Shown: positions 34,323-42,902 of the stretch, in pieces
Layout of the letters: each line of letters opens with the position of its first letter
Numbering within the stretch: the stretch's first letter is position 1
Source: Phycisphaerae bacterium
Lineage (GTDB): Bacteria; Planctomycetota; Phycisphaerae; UBA1845; UTPLA1
DNA: 43,656 bases
NCBI GenBank assembly: GCA_030432035.1
Contig: JAUIHO010000010.1
Location: 1-43,656 of the forward strand
Direction of reading: 5' to 3'
Made by a program: the position numbers and the translations under genes
The notes under the pieces: model-generated
What the model saw: only the letters and a program-made list of their open reading frames with translations
What the model was told of the DNA's origin: nothing
The model's database searches: none

Positions 34323-36398
34323 ATGAAACGCGCGACGATTACCGTACTGACAGGCCTGATGCTTATGACGACGTTTACACCGCTGCATGGCGATGAGGGT
34401 ATGTGGTTGCTGAACAACCTGCCCGAGAAGTACCTGAAAGAAACGTATAACTTTACGGCGACGGATGAGTGGGTCGAACACATTCAAAAGTCGTCGGTGC
34501 GTTTCAGTAACGGCGGGTCGGCGTCGTTTATTTCGCCGAATGGTTTGGTGATGACGAACCATCACGTCGGTTCGGATTTGATTCAGTCGCTAAGCAGCAA
34601 AGAGCATAACTACATGCACGACGGCTTTTTGGCGAAGACGACTGCCGACGAGTTGAAGTGCGAAGGGCTCGAACTCAACGTGCTGATGGAAATTCGGCCG
34701 GTAACCGATGAGGTCAAGGGCGCGGTGAAGTCGGGCATGAGTGATGCCGATGCGGCCGCCGCGCGGCGCGCAAAGATCGCCGAGATTGAAACCAAGGCCG
34801 GCGAATCAACAGGGATGAAGCCGCAGGTGGTAACGCTCTATCGCGGCGCGCGATATGACCTTTACCTGTACAAGCGCTATACCGACGTGCGGTTGGTGAT
34901 GGCACCGGAGCACGGCATTGGTTTCTTCGGTGGGGATATCGATAACTTTGGTTACCCGCGTTACAACCTCGACGTCAGTTTTTTCCGAGCATATGAAGAT
35001 GGTAAGCCAGCCAAGACGCCGCACTATTTGAAATGGAGCGAAGCGGGGATTTCTGAGGGCGATTTGATTTTTATCTCGGGTCACCCCGGTAGCACGCGAC
35101 GGTTATACACGGTGGCGCATCTGGAGTTTATGCGCGATACGTGGCTGCCGTTGGTGTTGGAATCGTACAACCAACGCGAAGTAGCGTTGCAACAACTCGC
35201 AGCGTCGGGTGCCGAGCAGGCGCGGATTGCGGCGGAGGATATGCTGATTATCCAGAATGGTCGCAAAGCGTTCGGCGGTATGTTGGCGGGCTTGCTCGAC
35301 GAGCGCGTGATGGATATGAAGCGCGCGGAAGAAGCGCGACTGCGCGGCACACCGAAGGCGGATGATGCGTGGGGCCGGCTCGAATCGGCGTTGAAGAAGA
35401 TTGAAACGAACTACGCAGAGCACTTTCTGCTGGCGAATCGTCGCACGGGGTTGAGCGAGTTGTATTCGGCGGCGGTGCACTTGGTGCGGTCGGCGAATCA
35501 ACGCAAGCTCTCCGACGGCGAGCGCTTCCCCGAATATCAGGATGCATCGCTGCCGTCGTTGGAGCTTCGACTGTTTGCCGAAACGCCGATTCACGACGAA
35601 CTCGAACAGTTGCGCTTGGAAGATGGGATCACGCGCGTGGCGCGCATCCTCGGTGGCGATCATGCGATTGCGAAGACGCTGTTGGGCGGCATCGATCCGA
35701 AAACGCGCGCGGCGAATTTGCTGGCGGGCACGAAGCTGCGCGATATCGCAGAACGGCGACGACTGTACGACGGCGGCCTCGATGCGATCAATGCCAGCGA
35801 CGATCCGATGATTCAGTTGGCCAAGGCGATGGAAGGGTATGCCATCCCGGCGCGCAAGCATTACGAAGATACGTTCGAAAGCGTTGAGACGGGGGCTTAT
35901 GCCGATATCGCCGATGCGCGGTTTGAGAAGTACGGCGAAAAGGTGTATCCCGATGCGACGTTTACGTTGCGCTTATCGATCGGCACGGTGAAGGGATACG
36001 ACTTAGGCGGCGAACACATCGATCCGTTTACAAACATCTCGGGGGCGTTTCAACATGCGGAGGCGCACGATCATCGCGAACCGTTTGCACTGCCGGAGCG
36101 TTGGATGAAGAGCCGCGGCAAGCTGAATGGGTCGGTGCCGTTTAACTTTGTAACGACCAACGACATCATCGGCGGCAATTCGGGTAGCCCGATGATGAAC
36201 CGTAAGGGTGAGTTGATCGGCATTGTGTTCGACGGCAACATTCAGAGCTTGGTTTGGGATTTCCAGTTTGACGATCGCGTGGCGCGTAGCGTCGGCGTCG
36301 ATGCGCGGGCGATCATCGAAACGCTGCGGTCCGTGTATGAGGCCGATCATCTCGTTGGTGAGATTTTGGGCGGCAAGACACTGGCGGCAGCGAATTAG
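34323..36398 (+). CDS. S46-family serine peptidase, dipeptidyl-peptidase 7-like
   Basis: A 691-residue periplasmic or secreted peptidase that removes dipeptides from peptide N-termini. The signal peptide is about 1-24. The trypsin-like catalytic residues are visible: His in MTNHHVG (H80/H81), the Asp region at DIDNFGYPRYNLDVSFFRAY, and the nucleophile in GGNSGSP (S620). The family's specificity position, 18 residues after the Ser, is Gly here (FDGN, G638). By comparison with Gly673 of DPP7 and Arg673 of DPP11 (recalled from the literature), this suggests a preference for hydrophobic over acidic P1 residues. The start is ATG 34323 with AAGGAG 6 nt upstream. It stands alone, with a strong terminator behind it. 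Confidence 0.93.
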   Translation: MKRATITVLTGLMLMTTFTPLHGDEGMWLLNNLPEKYLKETYNFTATDEWVEHIQKSSVRFSNGGSASFISPNGLVMTNHHVGSDLIQSLSSKEHNYMHDGFLAKTTADELKCEGLELNVLMEIRPVTDEVKGAVKSGMSDADAAAARRAKIAEIETKAGESTGMKPQVVTLYRGARYDLYLYKRYTDVRLVMAPEHGIGFFGGDIDNFGYPRYNLDVSFFRAYEDGKPAKTPHYLKWSEAGISEGDLIFISGHPGSTRRLYTVAHLEFMRDTWLPLVLESYNQREVALQQLAASGAEQARIAAEDMLIIQNGRKAFGGMLAGLLDERVMDMKRAEEARLRGTPKADDAWGRLESALKKIETNYAEHFLLANRRTGLSELYSAAVHLVRSANQRKLSDGERFPEYQDASLPSLELRLFAETPIHDELEQLRLEDGITRVARILGGDHAIAKTLLGGIDPKTRAANLLAGTKLRDIAERRRLYDGGLDAINASDDPMIQLAKAMEGYAIPARKHYEDTFESVETGAYADIADARFEKYGEKVYPDATFTLRLSIGTVKGYDLGGEHIDPFTNISGAFQHAEAHDHREPFALPERWMKSRGKLNGSVPFNFVTTNDIIGGNSGSPMMNRKGELIGIVFDGNIQSLVWDFQFDDRVARSVGVDARAIIETLRSVYEADHLVGEILGGKTLAAAN

Positions 36399-36502
36399 AC
36401 GGAGTTGGCAGACGGCTTAAGCGGAGCGCGTTGCATAACCTGCTCGTGCTTTTCGCAATCGCCAGTCGATAACGAAACTTCTCATACCGTTGCAGTAACA
36501 GA

Positions 36503-36550
36503 AAAAGGACGTCGCACTCATTTCATTAGGTGCGGCGTCCTTTTATTTTT
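36503..36550. terminator. strong bidirectional terminator between convergent genes
   Basis: AAAAGGACG-TCGCAC (36503-36517) pairs with GTGCGGCGTCCTTTT (36530-36544), a stem of about 14 bp with one mismatch, followed by a T-rich run (to 36550). The A-run on the left lets it act for the minus-strand gene too. Confidence 0.88.
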
Positions 36551-36597
36551 TTGGATTGTGTTTTAGGGGTATGTGCGACGGATACGGGGTGCGTTGT

Positions 36598-36942
36598 TCA
36601 GCTTACGCGTGCGCCCGGTTTGATATCCGCCGTAGGGCTGATGACGACGACTTGCGCCTTGTCATCATCCGAAGCAGCCAGCAGCATGCCCTGGCTTTCC
36701 TCGCCGCGCATCTTGCGCGGCTTGAGATTCTTCACGACGACGATAAGTTTGCCTACCAAATCTTCAGCCTGATAGTACTGCTTTAAGCCAGCGACGAGTT
36801 GTCGCTGTTCGTCTCCGAGGTCGATTTGCAGCACGAGCAATTTGTCGGCGTCGGGGTGTTCCTTGGCTTCGAGGACTTTGGCAACACGCAAGTCGATCTT
36901 GGCAAAATCATCAAACACGATCGTGTCGGGGGCATCACTCAT
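36598..36942 (-). CDS. free-standing tRNA-binding domain (MetRS C-terminal/CsaA-like)
   Basis: A 114-residue OB-fold protein matching the EMAP II-like tRNA-binding domain found at the C-terminus of methionyl-tRNA synthetase: FDDFAKIDLRVAKVLEAKEHPDADKL, VAGLKQYY and VVVKNLKPRKMRGEESQGMLLAA. Such domains are often labelled MetG beta subunit, or act as tRNA- or chaperone-type CsaA proteins. No catalytic MetRS domain is in the window. Curiously, the initiator tRNA-Met gene lies about 730 nt away on the other strand; this may be chance. The start is ATG 36942. Confidence 0.88.
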   Translation of the reverse strand: MSDAPDTIVFDDFAKIDLRVAKVLEAKEHPDADKLLVLQIDLGDEQRQLVAGLKQYYQAEDLVGKLIVVVKNLKPRKMRGEESQGMLLAASDDDKAQVVVISPTADIKPGARVS

Positions 36943-37630
36943 TGGGGCGTCTCCATCCTATCGGTCAATTCCGGTTCAAGACCGGGGCGGTTTGTCATGG
37001 CCGTTTTTGGCTGGCACGGTGCAATTGAAATTTACTCAACGGGCACGCTACCCGACGCGAGAATGGTTGAAAAGAGAACGCGAGGGAGTAGCGATCGCCG
37101 GCGGTGCGTGGTTGTCGTCTGCTGAGTGACCGGGCCTGGTTTGGCATATCTGAAGCGTGTTTTATTCCGGATTAACGTTGCAAATGTCTTTCTCGGCCTT
37201 CCGGGCATTTAGGTATGAGAGACTGACCTCGGCCAACCCCTAATGCCACCATTTATTCATGGCAAGCGCTCTGGGTAGATGTTATAACGAACTTGCATGA
37301 AGTGTGGCGACCGTTCAGGCGCAGCAATTCAAGTACATTTGATGGGTGTCCGAGGGCGGGTCTCAGGGAAGCCTAGTACTCCAGCCACATTAATTGTGTG
37401 TTTCGAAACTATGCGATTTGGCTGCAATGCAACCCTCACCCAAGACGTTCAGGCTCCCGACTTGGTCGCCTTCACTCTGCGAGGGAGAGGGAGTAAACGT
37501 CACCCACGTCTTTAATGTGGTTGACGTTCTTGGGTTCGCATCTGAACCGCCGAATGGGGCGACAGCTTTGGATGTCTGCAGTTGAGCGTTAGGCGGGCTG
37601 GCCGCAGATACCTTCGCGTAATCCCGTGAA
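36943..37630. other. intergenic region with little recognisable content
   Basis: About 690 nt between the tRNA-binding protein gene and the tRNA promoter. It holds only the degenerate CCCTC repeat (37433-37493). The short frames here use no family-like sequence and lack ribosome-binding sites. Confidence 0.5.
37433..37493. repeat. degenerate copy of the CCCTC-CTCTCCCT hairpin repeat
   Basis: Starts CCCTCACCC and ends CTCTGCGAGGGAGAGGGAG like the copies at 3839 and 16868. About 24 unrelated bases separate the two ends and the left stem arm is lost. Confidence 0.5.
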
Positions 37631-37659
37631 TTGACGATATCGCGATGAGCGTCTATATT
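37631..37659 (+). promoter_or_regulatory. sigma-70 promoter of the initiator tRNA gene
   Basis: TTGACG (37631-37636), a 17-nt spacer and TATATT (37654-37659). Transcription would start near 37666, just ahead of the mature 5' end at 37673. Confidence 0.78.
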
Positions 37660-37672
37660 GCAGCGTTCCGAT

Positions 37673-37745
37673 TGCGGGGTAGAGCAGTTGGCAGCTCGTC
37701 GGGCTCATAACCCGGAGGTCGGAGGTTCGAGTCCTCCCCCCGCTA
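37673..37745 (+). tRNA. initiator tRNA-fMet (anticodon CAT)
   Basis: A full cloverleaf can be drawn: acceptor GCGGGG/CCCCGC (37674-37679 with 37738-37743), D arm GAGC/GCTC, anticodon stem TCGGG/CCCGG with loop CTCATAA, T arm GGAGG/CCTCC with loop TTCGAGT. Three consecutive G-C pairs at the bottom of the anticodon stem and an unpaired first position mark it as the initiator. Positions 1 and 72 are both T, where E. coli has C and A. CCA is not encoded. Confidence 0.93.
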
Positions 37746-38044
37746 GTTTCCTAAGATATTTATAGTAAATTACTTGTAAACGTAAGTGGCCGCTTTCCAT
37801 GCCTTTGCCGATGCCAGGTCTGGCGGAGAGTTGTGTTTGACAGTGAAAGCAACCGTCGCCTTAGGCTTATCAGCAACGAATCGACTAATGACCCAAAAGC
37901 TAGTCGGGCATTATCCCCGGCGACAGTCGCCCCGACGCTTAGCAACTAATGGTGCGTGGCCGACGTTAAATGACTCGTTGCTCCTATCTAGCGGGCAGTT
38001 CATTAGTTAGGATCCGTTCTCACACAAACCTTAACACCTAAGCG

Positions 38045-39148
38045 TTATTCACCGCTGGCGATCATTCTTACGACACCGCCTCCGAAGGCAACTACCATCG
38101 TGAGGGCAATGCTCCCGACTCGAACGAGTCGGTGGGTCTGTTGGAACGATTGTTTTCGTGACTTATGCCTTAGATAGCGTTGGCCAAAATCTGCACCGGG
38201 CCAGCCCCAGAATAATGCAAATGAATGTAGCTGGCGCTCGCTGAGTCGCCAATACCGACCAGCAGCGAACTTGTCGATTGCATAACATGCCATTGTTATG
38301 GCACTCATCCACAGGTGCCCAGCTGCTAATATTCCCAGTCGCGCCCACGGCGATGTCACCAGAGCCAGTCCTAGCACGGTGACAACTCCAACGACGCCAA
38401 GCGACGGAATCCAAGTTCGAAGAAGATATAAGATGTGTGCCTTTAGATTTGTTCGTTCTAGCGTTGCGCCGACCAGTTCATCCAGTCGGTGGCTGTGCGA
38501 CCAGCAATTTATCATCGCTGACCAGAAACCAGCTGCTACTGCAAGACACGCAATTGCTACCAAGCCAGCATTGAACAGGTTGGAAAGTAGATAGGTGAAC
38601 AGTGGGGCAACAATCGCAGTACAAGAGAAGAGGGCGGCGACCATAGAAATCATTTCTTGTCGGCGATCACTTTCAAGTCCAGGTAGAAAAATATAGATAG
38701 AGAAGGAGCCAACACAAACGTAGGCCCAACCAGTTGCTACGTAGAATGCCAACCAGCATCGAGCGCTACCAGCATCGGAGGTGAGAGAAATGCCGTTAGA
38801 TGCAACGTGGACCAGATGAACTATAAATATACTTAAGCCACCGAGGACGCTGACCAACGGAATCGTTGGCCGCCTAAAAATTGCGTTAATGCGTCGGGGC
38901 CACGCGATACCGTGAACAACAAGCGTAGTTAGTCCTATCGCAAAGAGCGCCCACCCCGCGAACGTGACGCCGCGCCACTCGCAAATCACCTTTGAGTGGG
39001 TCATCAAATTCGCGCGCGTGTAACGCGGGTTGTCAATTACATGGAAGCAGGTCGTTACCCCGATCCAAATTACCACAACGGCGACAAATGGCAGGCCCCA
39101 GTCTAGAAGACAATTTTTTAATCGAAGATTTCGTCGCTTTCGAGACAT
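38045..39148 (-). CDS. polytopic membrane protein with C-terminal DUF1294 domain
   Basis: 367 residues from ATG 39148, with GGGAG 8 nt upstream. About eight or more membrane helices. The C-terminal part matches DUF1294: YAIDKFAA followed by RLSERQLHSFALFWGWPGA and RYLRHKSRKQSF, the DK-A ... RxxE..L ... GWPGA ... HKxRKxxF pattern. DUF1294 proteins are usually much shorter; here about 240 residues of extra membrane domain precede it. Function is unknown. The frame extends upstream to 39298, but that segment lacks a plausible signal. The stretch 37746-38044 downstream shows nothing I can name. Confidence 0.75.
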   Translation of the reverse strand: MSRKRRNLRLKNCLLDWGLPFVAVVVIWIGVTTCFHVIDNPRYTRANLMTHSKVICEWRGVTFAGWALFAIGLTTLVVHGIAWPRRINAIFRRPTIPLVSVLGGLSIFIVHLVHVASNGISLTSDAGSARCWLAFYVATGWAYVCVGSFSIYIFLPGLESDRRQEMISMVAALFSCTAIVAPLFTYLLSNLFNAGLVAIACLAVAAGFWSAMINCWSHSHRLDELVGATLERTNLKAHILYLLRTWIPSLGVVGVVTVLGLALVTSPWARLGILAAGHLWMSAITMACYAIDKFAAGRYWRLSERQLHSFALFWGWPGADFGQRYLRHKSRKQSFQQTHRLVRVGSIALTMVVAFGGGVVRMIASGE

Positions 39149-39710
39149 GTTTGCGACTCCCTGGCGCGCAACCCGCGAAGACTCAGCACGCGTCATTGCT
39201 GGCGGCTGACAGGCGCATTTTTGGAAAGGAACGCGTCCTCCCACCAAGGATTCGGGAGTCCCCCCGGATTCTGCCAAGAAATCTATTGAGAATTTCATGG
39301 ACTAGTGGGGGGGATGTCAGATCCGGTAATTGGGTCGCGCGTTCTTAATGCACCGATCGCGGGTCTTACCGCCTTCGGTGAATTGGGGGAATCGAAGTGC
39401 TGAAAAAGCAATCAAAACACAGGGCAGAAATCACTAGCGTAGCCGAATGCCATGATGCGACCGATGGTGGTCGGCCTTGAAGGGAGTTTGATGATGTTTC
39501 AATCGATCATCTACTTGATTTCAAATATAATGAGCTTGCTCCATCGTTTCGGTGTTTCATGGCTTCGATATCTCTAGCGATCCGTATTCGATCGGTGGGC
39601 CAAATTGACCATTTTGATCGACAGGAGATCATTTTTCTAATTAGCGTTTGTATCGCCCCTTTTGTGTTGGGTGCGCGCGGGCAGAAACGAATAATATGGT
39701 GGATTGACCA
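39149..39710. other. intergenic region upstream of the sigma factor gene
   Basis: About 560 nt. A perfect TATAAT occurs at 39526-39531; the best -35 at 17 nt spacing (TCGATC, 39503-39508) is poor. A promoter for the sigma-kinase pair is plausible here but weakly supported. I see no gene. Confidence 0.3.
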
Positions 39711-40286
39711 GTGGATTCAACCAATGCCAGCCTGCTGCTACGGATTCGCGATCGCGAGGATCAACATTCGTGGAAAGAGTTTCATAAGATTTATGCGCCG
39801 ATGATTATTGGATTTGCCATGACTCGCGGCTTAACGCGGGATGATGCTGAAGATTTGTGCGGCCAGTGCCTGCAGGCGGTCGTTAGCCAAATCGACACGT
39901 TTGAATATTCCAAGTCGCGTGGTGGATTTAAGGCATGGCTTCGAACGCTCGTAAGCAGACGGATCGTTGACCAGTTTCGAAAAAGGCGTCCACAGCAAGC
40001 AGATACAGGCCGTCTGCGGGATCTTGAAGATTCGGGGCAATCGCCTGAGGCCGTATGGGATCGCCAATGGGACTTGCGACATTTGGAATATTGCATGGAA
40101 CAGGTCAAGGATAGAGTGGCGGACGAGAAATATCATGCCTTTTATCTATTGGTAATTGGCCAGTGTAGTGTGTCGGACGTATGTGATAAACTCGAGATGA
40201 ACCCAAATCAGGTTTACAAGGCTAAGTCGAATATCCAGAAGTTGATTCGCGCAGAAATGGTGCGGATCGGGTACGACCTTCACTAG
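39711..40286 (+). CDS. ECF-type RNA polymerase sigma factor
   Basis: A 191-residue sigma-70 family factor of the ECF size. Region 2 spans about 25-95 (WKEFHKIYAPMI, DDAEDLCGQCLQAVVSQI, FKAWLRTLVSRRIVDQFRKR). Region 4 spans about 135-185 (CSVSDVCDKLEMNPNQVYKAKSNI, a helix-turn-helix for the -35). The linker holds the DSGQSPEAVWDRQWD segment seen in planctomycete ECF factors. The start is GTG 39711; an in-frame TGA two codons upstream excludes a longer form. The kinase gene begins 8 nt after its stop, so the two are almost certainly co-transcribed and functionally linked. Confidence 0.9.
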   Translation: MDSTNASLLLRIRDREDQHSWKEFHKIYAPMIIGFAMTRGLTRDDAEDLCGQCLQAVVSQIDTFEYSKSRGGFKAWLRTLVSRRIVDQFRKRRPQQADTGRLRDLEDSGQSPEAVWDRQWDLRHLEYCMEQVKDRVADEKYHAFYLLVIGQCSVSDVCDKLEMNPNQVYKAKSNIQKLIRAEMVRIGYDLH

Positions 40287-40293
40287 GGCAGCC

Positions 40294-42702
40294 ATGTCTG
40301 ATTGTCCAACATCGAGATTGCTTGAGCAGTATTATCATGGCGACTTGCGCGGTGCGGATCGTCAAGCAATCGAGGAACACGTTGCGGGTTGCCAGCGCTG
40401 CGCGAATACGGTCGTCGCAGAGGGGCGCGACTCGGAATTGGAAAAGCAATTACGTCTGCTGCGAAACGCGACTACGACACAGGATCCGACTGGTGAATCG
40501 CCAGCTGACGCCGACGTATTGCAGGATATTCGCATAGAAGGCTATCGCATCATTCGCCTCATTGGTCGAGGTGGCATGGGAGTGGTCTACGAGGCGGAGC
40601 AACTAAAGCTCAATCGGCGCGTTGCGTTAAAAGTGCTGCCGGCTACAACAGGCAAAATTCAGCGTGATGCAATCTCGCGATTCAAAAGAGAGGCGACGGC
40701 GGCAGGAAAGTTGCATCACACGAACATCGTACCGATCTATGATTTTGGGCAGTCGGGTTTCGCTTACTACTACGCCATGGAACTCATCGATGGCTCACCG
40801 TTAAATGACCTCATCAAGAGGTTTGCACAAATTAACGCCCCTGAAGCCCCGCTGGTTGATTTGGCACATGCGATCATACCCCAAGCGGATGGCGACTGTT
40901 TAGACCAAGGTTCGGATTCAGGCTCGAGAAATCGATCGTGGTCGGGTAGTGATTCACGAAGCAGAGGCCGGGCGTATTATCAGCAAGTCGCATTATGGGT
41001 TGCTGACGTGGCCGATGCCCTTCATTACGCGCACGGTCAAGGGGTGGTGCATCGCGATATCAAACCTCATAACTTAATCATGTCGCGCGATGGCCGCCTG
41101 ATGATCCTCGATTTTGGTTTGGCGAAGAGTTCGGAGGACCGCTCGGTAACAATGACGGGATCACTGATCGGCACGTTGCGCTATATGAGTCCTGAACAGG
41201 CAATGGCCAAGCGGATGAACGTCGATCATCGAACCGACATCTATTCACTTGGTACAACGCTGTACGAACTACTGACCTTCGAACCGGCATTTAGCGGGCA
41301 GGATGAAAAGGAAGTTCTCGGGCAGATTATCACGCGGGAGCCGCCATCGCCCCGCAAAGTCATTCCGACGATTCCTCGCGAACTCGATACGATTTGCGTT
41401 AAGAGTATGGAGAAGAACGCGGATGATCGGTATGCCACGGCATACGACCTCGCGGCGGATCTCCGACGCTTTGCCGACGGCATTCCTATCGTCGCCAAGC
41501 CGACCGGGTTGCTGGGTAGGGGTGTCAAGTTCGTCCGACGCCGTCGGGCACTGTCAGCAGCAATCTTTCTTAGCATATTGGTGTTGGTCACGGTTCCCGT
41601 GATTTCCTACCAGCGCAGCGCGTTAACAAACGAGCGTTTAAATCGAATCCACGAAGCCTATCGAAGCGCCCGTGGTAATAAACAGATCGAAGAACAATTC
41701 AATTTGTTAAATCAATGGGAAGAGATCGACCCGGAAGACCCTTCGTTACACGAAACTCGAGTCTCAGCATACATTGATGCCTACAAGGCTGAGGTGGTGG
41801 CCGGAGGAAGTGGAGATTCCCTCCAGACATTGTTGCGATCTGCGCTATCTGAGTCAGACCGCTTTATCGATCTGATCGGAGATTCAATCACGGACGAAAA
41901 TAGGGAGAACATCGCCGCAGTATATGCAAACAGGTGCATTGTGTTTCGAGAGTTGGGAGATCTTGACAAAGCAGTAGAGGCCGGATTGAAGGCGGTTGAA
42001 ATTGAGCCGAATGGCTTGCGGGGCATCAATAATCTGGCAACTGCTGAATTGCTGCGACGGGCTTCACGCGAATCTCTCGTCGATGTTGCCGAACGATTGC
42101 GGAAATGGATCGAAGATTCACAGGATCAGTCCATTAGGTCGGCGATTGCCGAACATAATCTCGCTGCAATTTATTTGGAATTGGGGCAGGTGGACGCTGC
42201 GTATCAGTGGTTAGAGAAAGCAGAAAGTAAGAAGCAGAATGAGAGTCTTGAGTGGCAGATTTCCCTCTTGCGGTCGAAGCTCCTTGCAGCTGTTCCGGAG
42301 TTAAGTAGTGATCCGGAGTCCGCATCTGCTGAAGTAACGGTCGCCGCAAATGCTTATGAGGGTCCCGAATTGCCTGCCGTAATGAATCGCCAGCGTGCCT
42401 TATTCAAGGCAGCGGCGAAGCAATGGGAGTTGGTAGAGAGGTTCGCGTCGGACGCCATTAATTCGGATCCGAAGGACTATCCGTCGTACCTCTTGCGTGC
42501 CATTGCTCGGGCCAAAACGGGGAACGTCGATAAAGCGCAAGAGGATCTTGAGATTGGGATGCGCGATCCGCTACTGGATCGGGATTCCGATAAGTCAGTG
42601 CGAGTCCACGCCTTCAGCGGCTTTTTTTGGTTTGATAACCGCAATCTTCTGATCGATCTGCGGGACCAAGCGGAGGCCGCGTTGTCGGCAGCAGCTCAAT
42701 AG
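40294..42702 (+). CDS. Ser/Thr protein kinase with anti-sigma zinc finger and TPR repeats
   Basis: An 802-residue membrane kinase. The N-terminus carries a zinc finger of the anti-sigma type: H29, C33, C36 in HVAGCQRC. The kinase domain (about 83-395) is complete: GRGGMGVVY (91-99), K113, HRDIKPHN (253-260), DFGLA (273-277) and a PEQA activation segment. A Ser/Arg/Gly/Asp-rich insert (about 198-227) sits between the N- and C-lobe helices. One membrane helix (420-439) follows, then about 360 residues of TPR-like helices. The sigma factor gene lies directly upstream, so the kinase probably holds or phosphorylates that factor and releases it on a signal sensed by the TPR part. The start is ATG 40294. 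Confidence 0.92.
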   Translation: MSDCPTSRLLEQYYHGDLRGADRQAIEEHVAGCQRCANTVVAEGRDSELEKQLRLLRNATTTQDPTGESPADADVLQDIRIEGYRIIRLIGRGGMGVVYEAEQLKLNRRVALKVLPATTGKIQRDAISRFKREATAAGKLHHTNIVPIYDFGQSGFAYYYAMELIDGSPLNDLIKRFAQINAPEAPLVDLAHAIIPQADGDCLDQGSDSGSRNRSWSGSDSRSRGRAYYQQVALWVADVADALHYAHGQGVVHRDIKPHNLIMSRDGRLMILDFGLAKSSEDRSVTMTGSLIGTLRYMSPEQAMAKRMNVDHRTDIYSLGTTLYELLTFEPAFSGQDEKEVLGQIITREPPSPRKVIPTIPRELDTICVKSMEKNADDRYATAYDLAADLRRFADGIPIVAKPTGLLGRGVKFVRRRRALSAAIFLSILVLVTVPVISYQRSALTNERLNRIHEAYRSARGNKQIEEQFNLLNQWEEIDPEDPSLHETRVSAYIDAYKAEVVAGGSGDSLQTLLRSALSESDRFIDLIGDSITDENRENIAAVYANRCIVFRELGDLDKAVEAGLKAVEIEPNGLRGINNLATAELLRRASRESLVDVAERLRKWIEDSQDQSIRSAIAEHNLAAIYLELGQVDAAYQWLEKAESKKQNESLEWQISLLRSKLLAAVPELSSDPESASAEVTVAANAYEGPELPAVMNRQRALFKAAAKQWELVERFASDAINSDPKDYPSYLLRAIARAKTGNVDKAQEDLEIGMRDPLLDRDSDKSVRVHAFSGFFWFDNRNLLIDLRDQAEAALSAAAQ

Positions 42703-42902
42703 AAACACGACCCAAACGGGTACCCATTCTAACTGGTTGATACCGCTTCACCGCGCTCGTTAAAATGCTCCTTTGCGGGGGGAGTTCTGGATTCCCGAAA
42801 AAATTTGGCAGAAATTGAGCGATACTTCGAATGCCTTTCTGGAAATTCGAGTGTCGTTGTGTTCACAACCCTGAGATGAGGGACGTGGGCCAGGAGGTCA
42901 TT

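Noticed and set aside
37297-37585. Short plus-strand frames before the tRNA gene
   Set aside because: They run through a degenerate repeat and show no signal, motif or ribosome-binding site.
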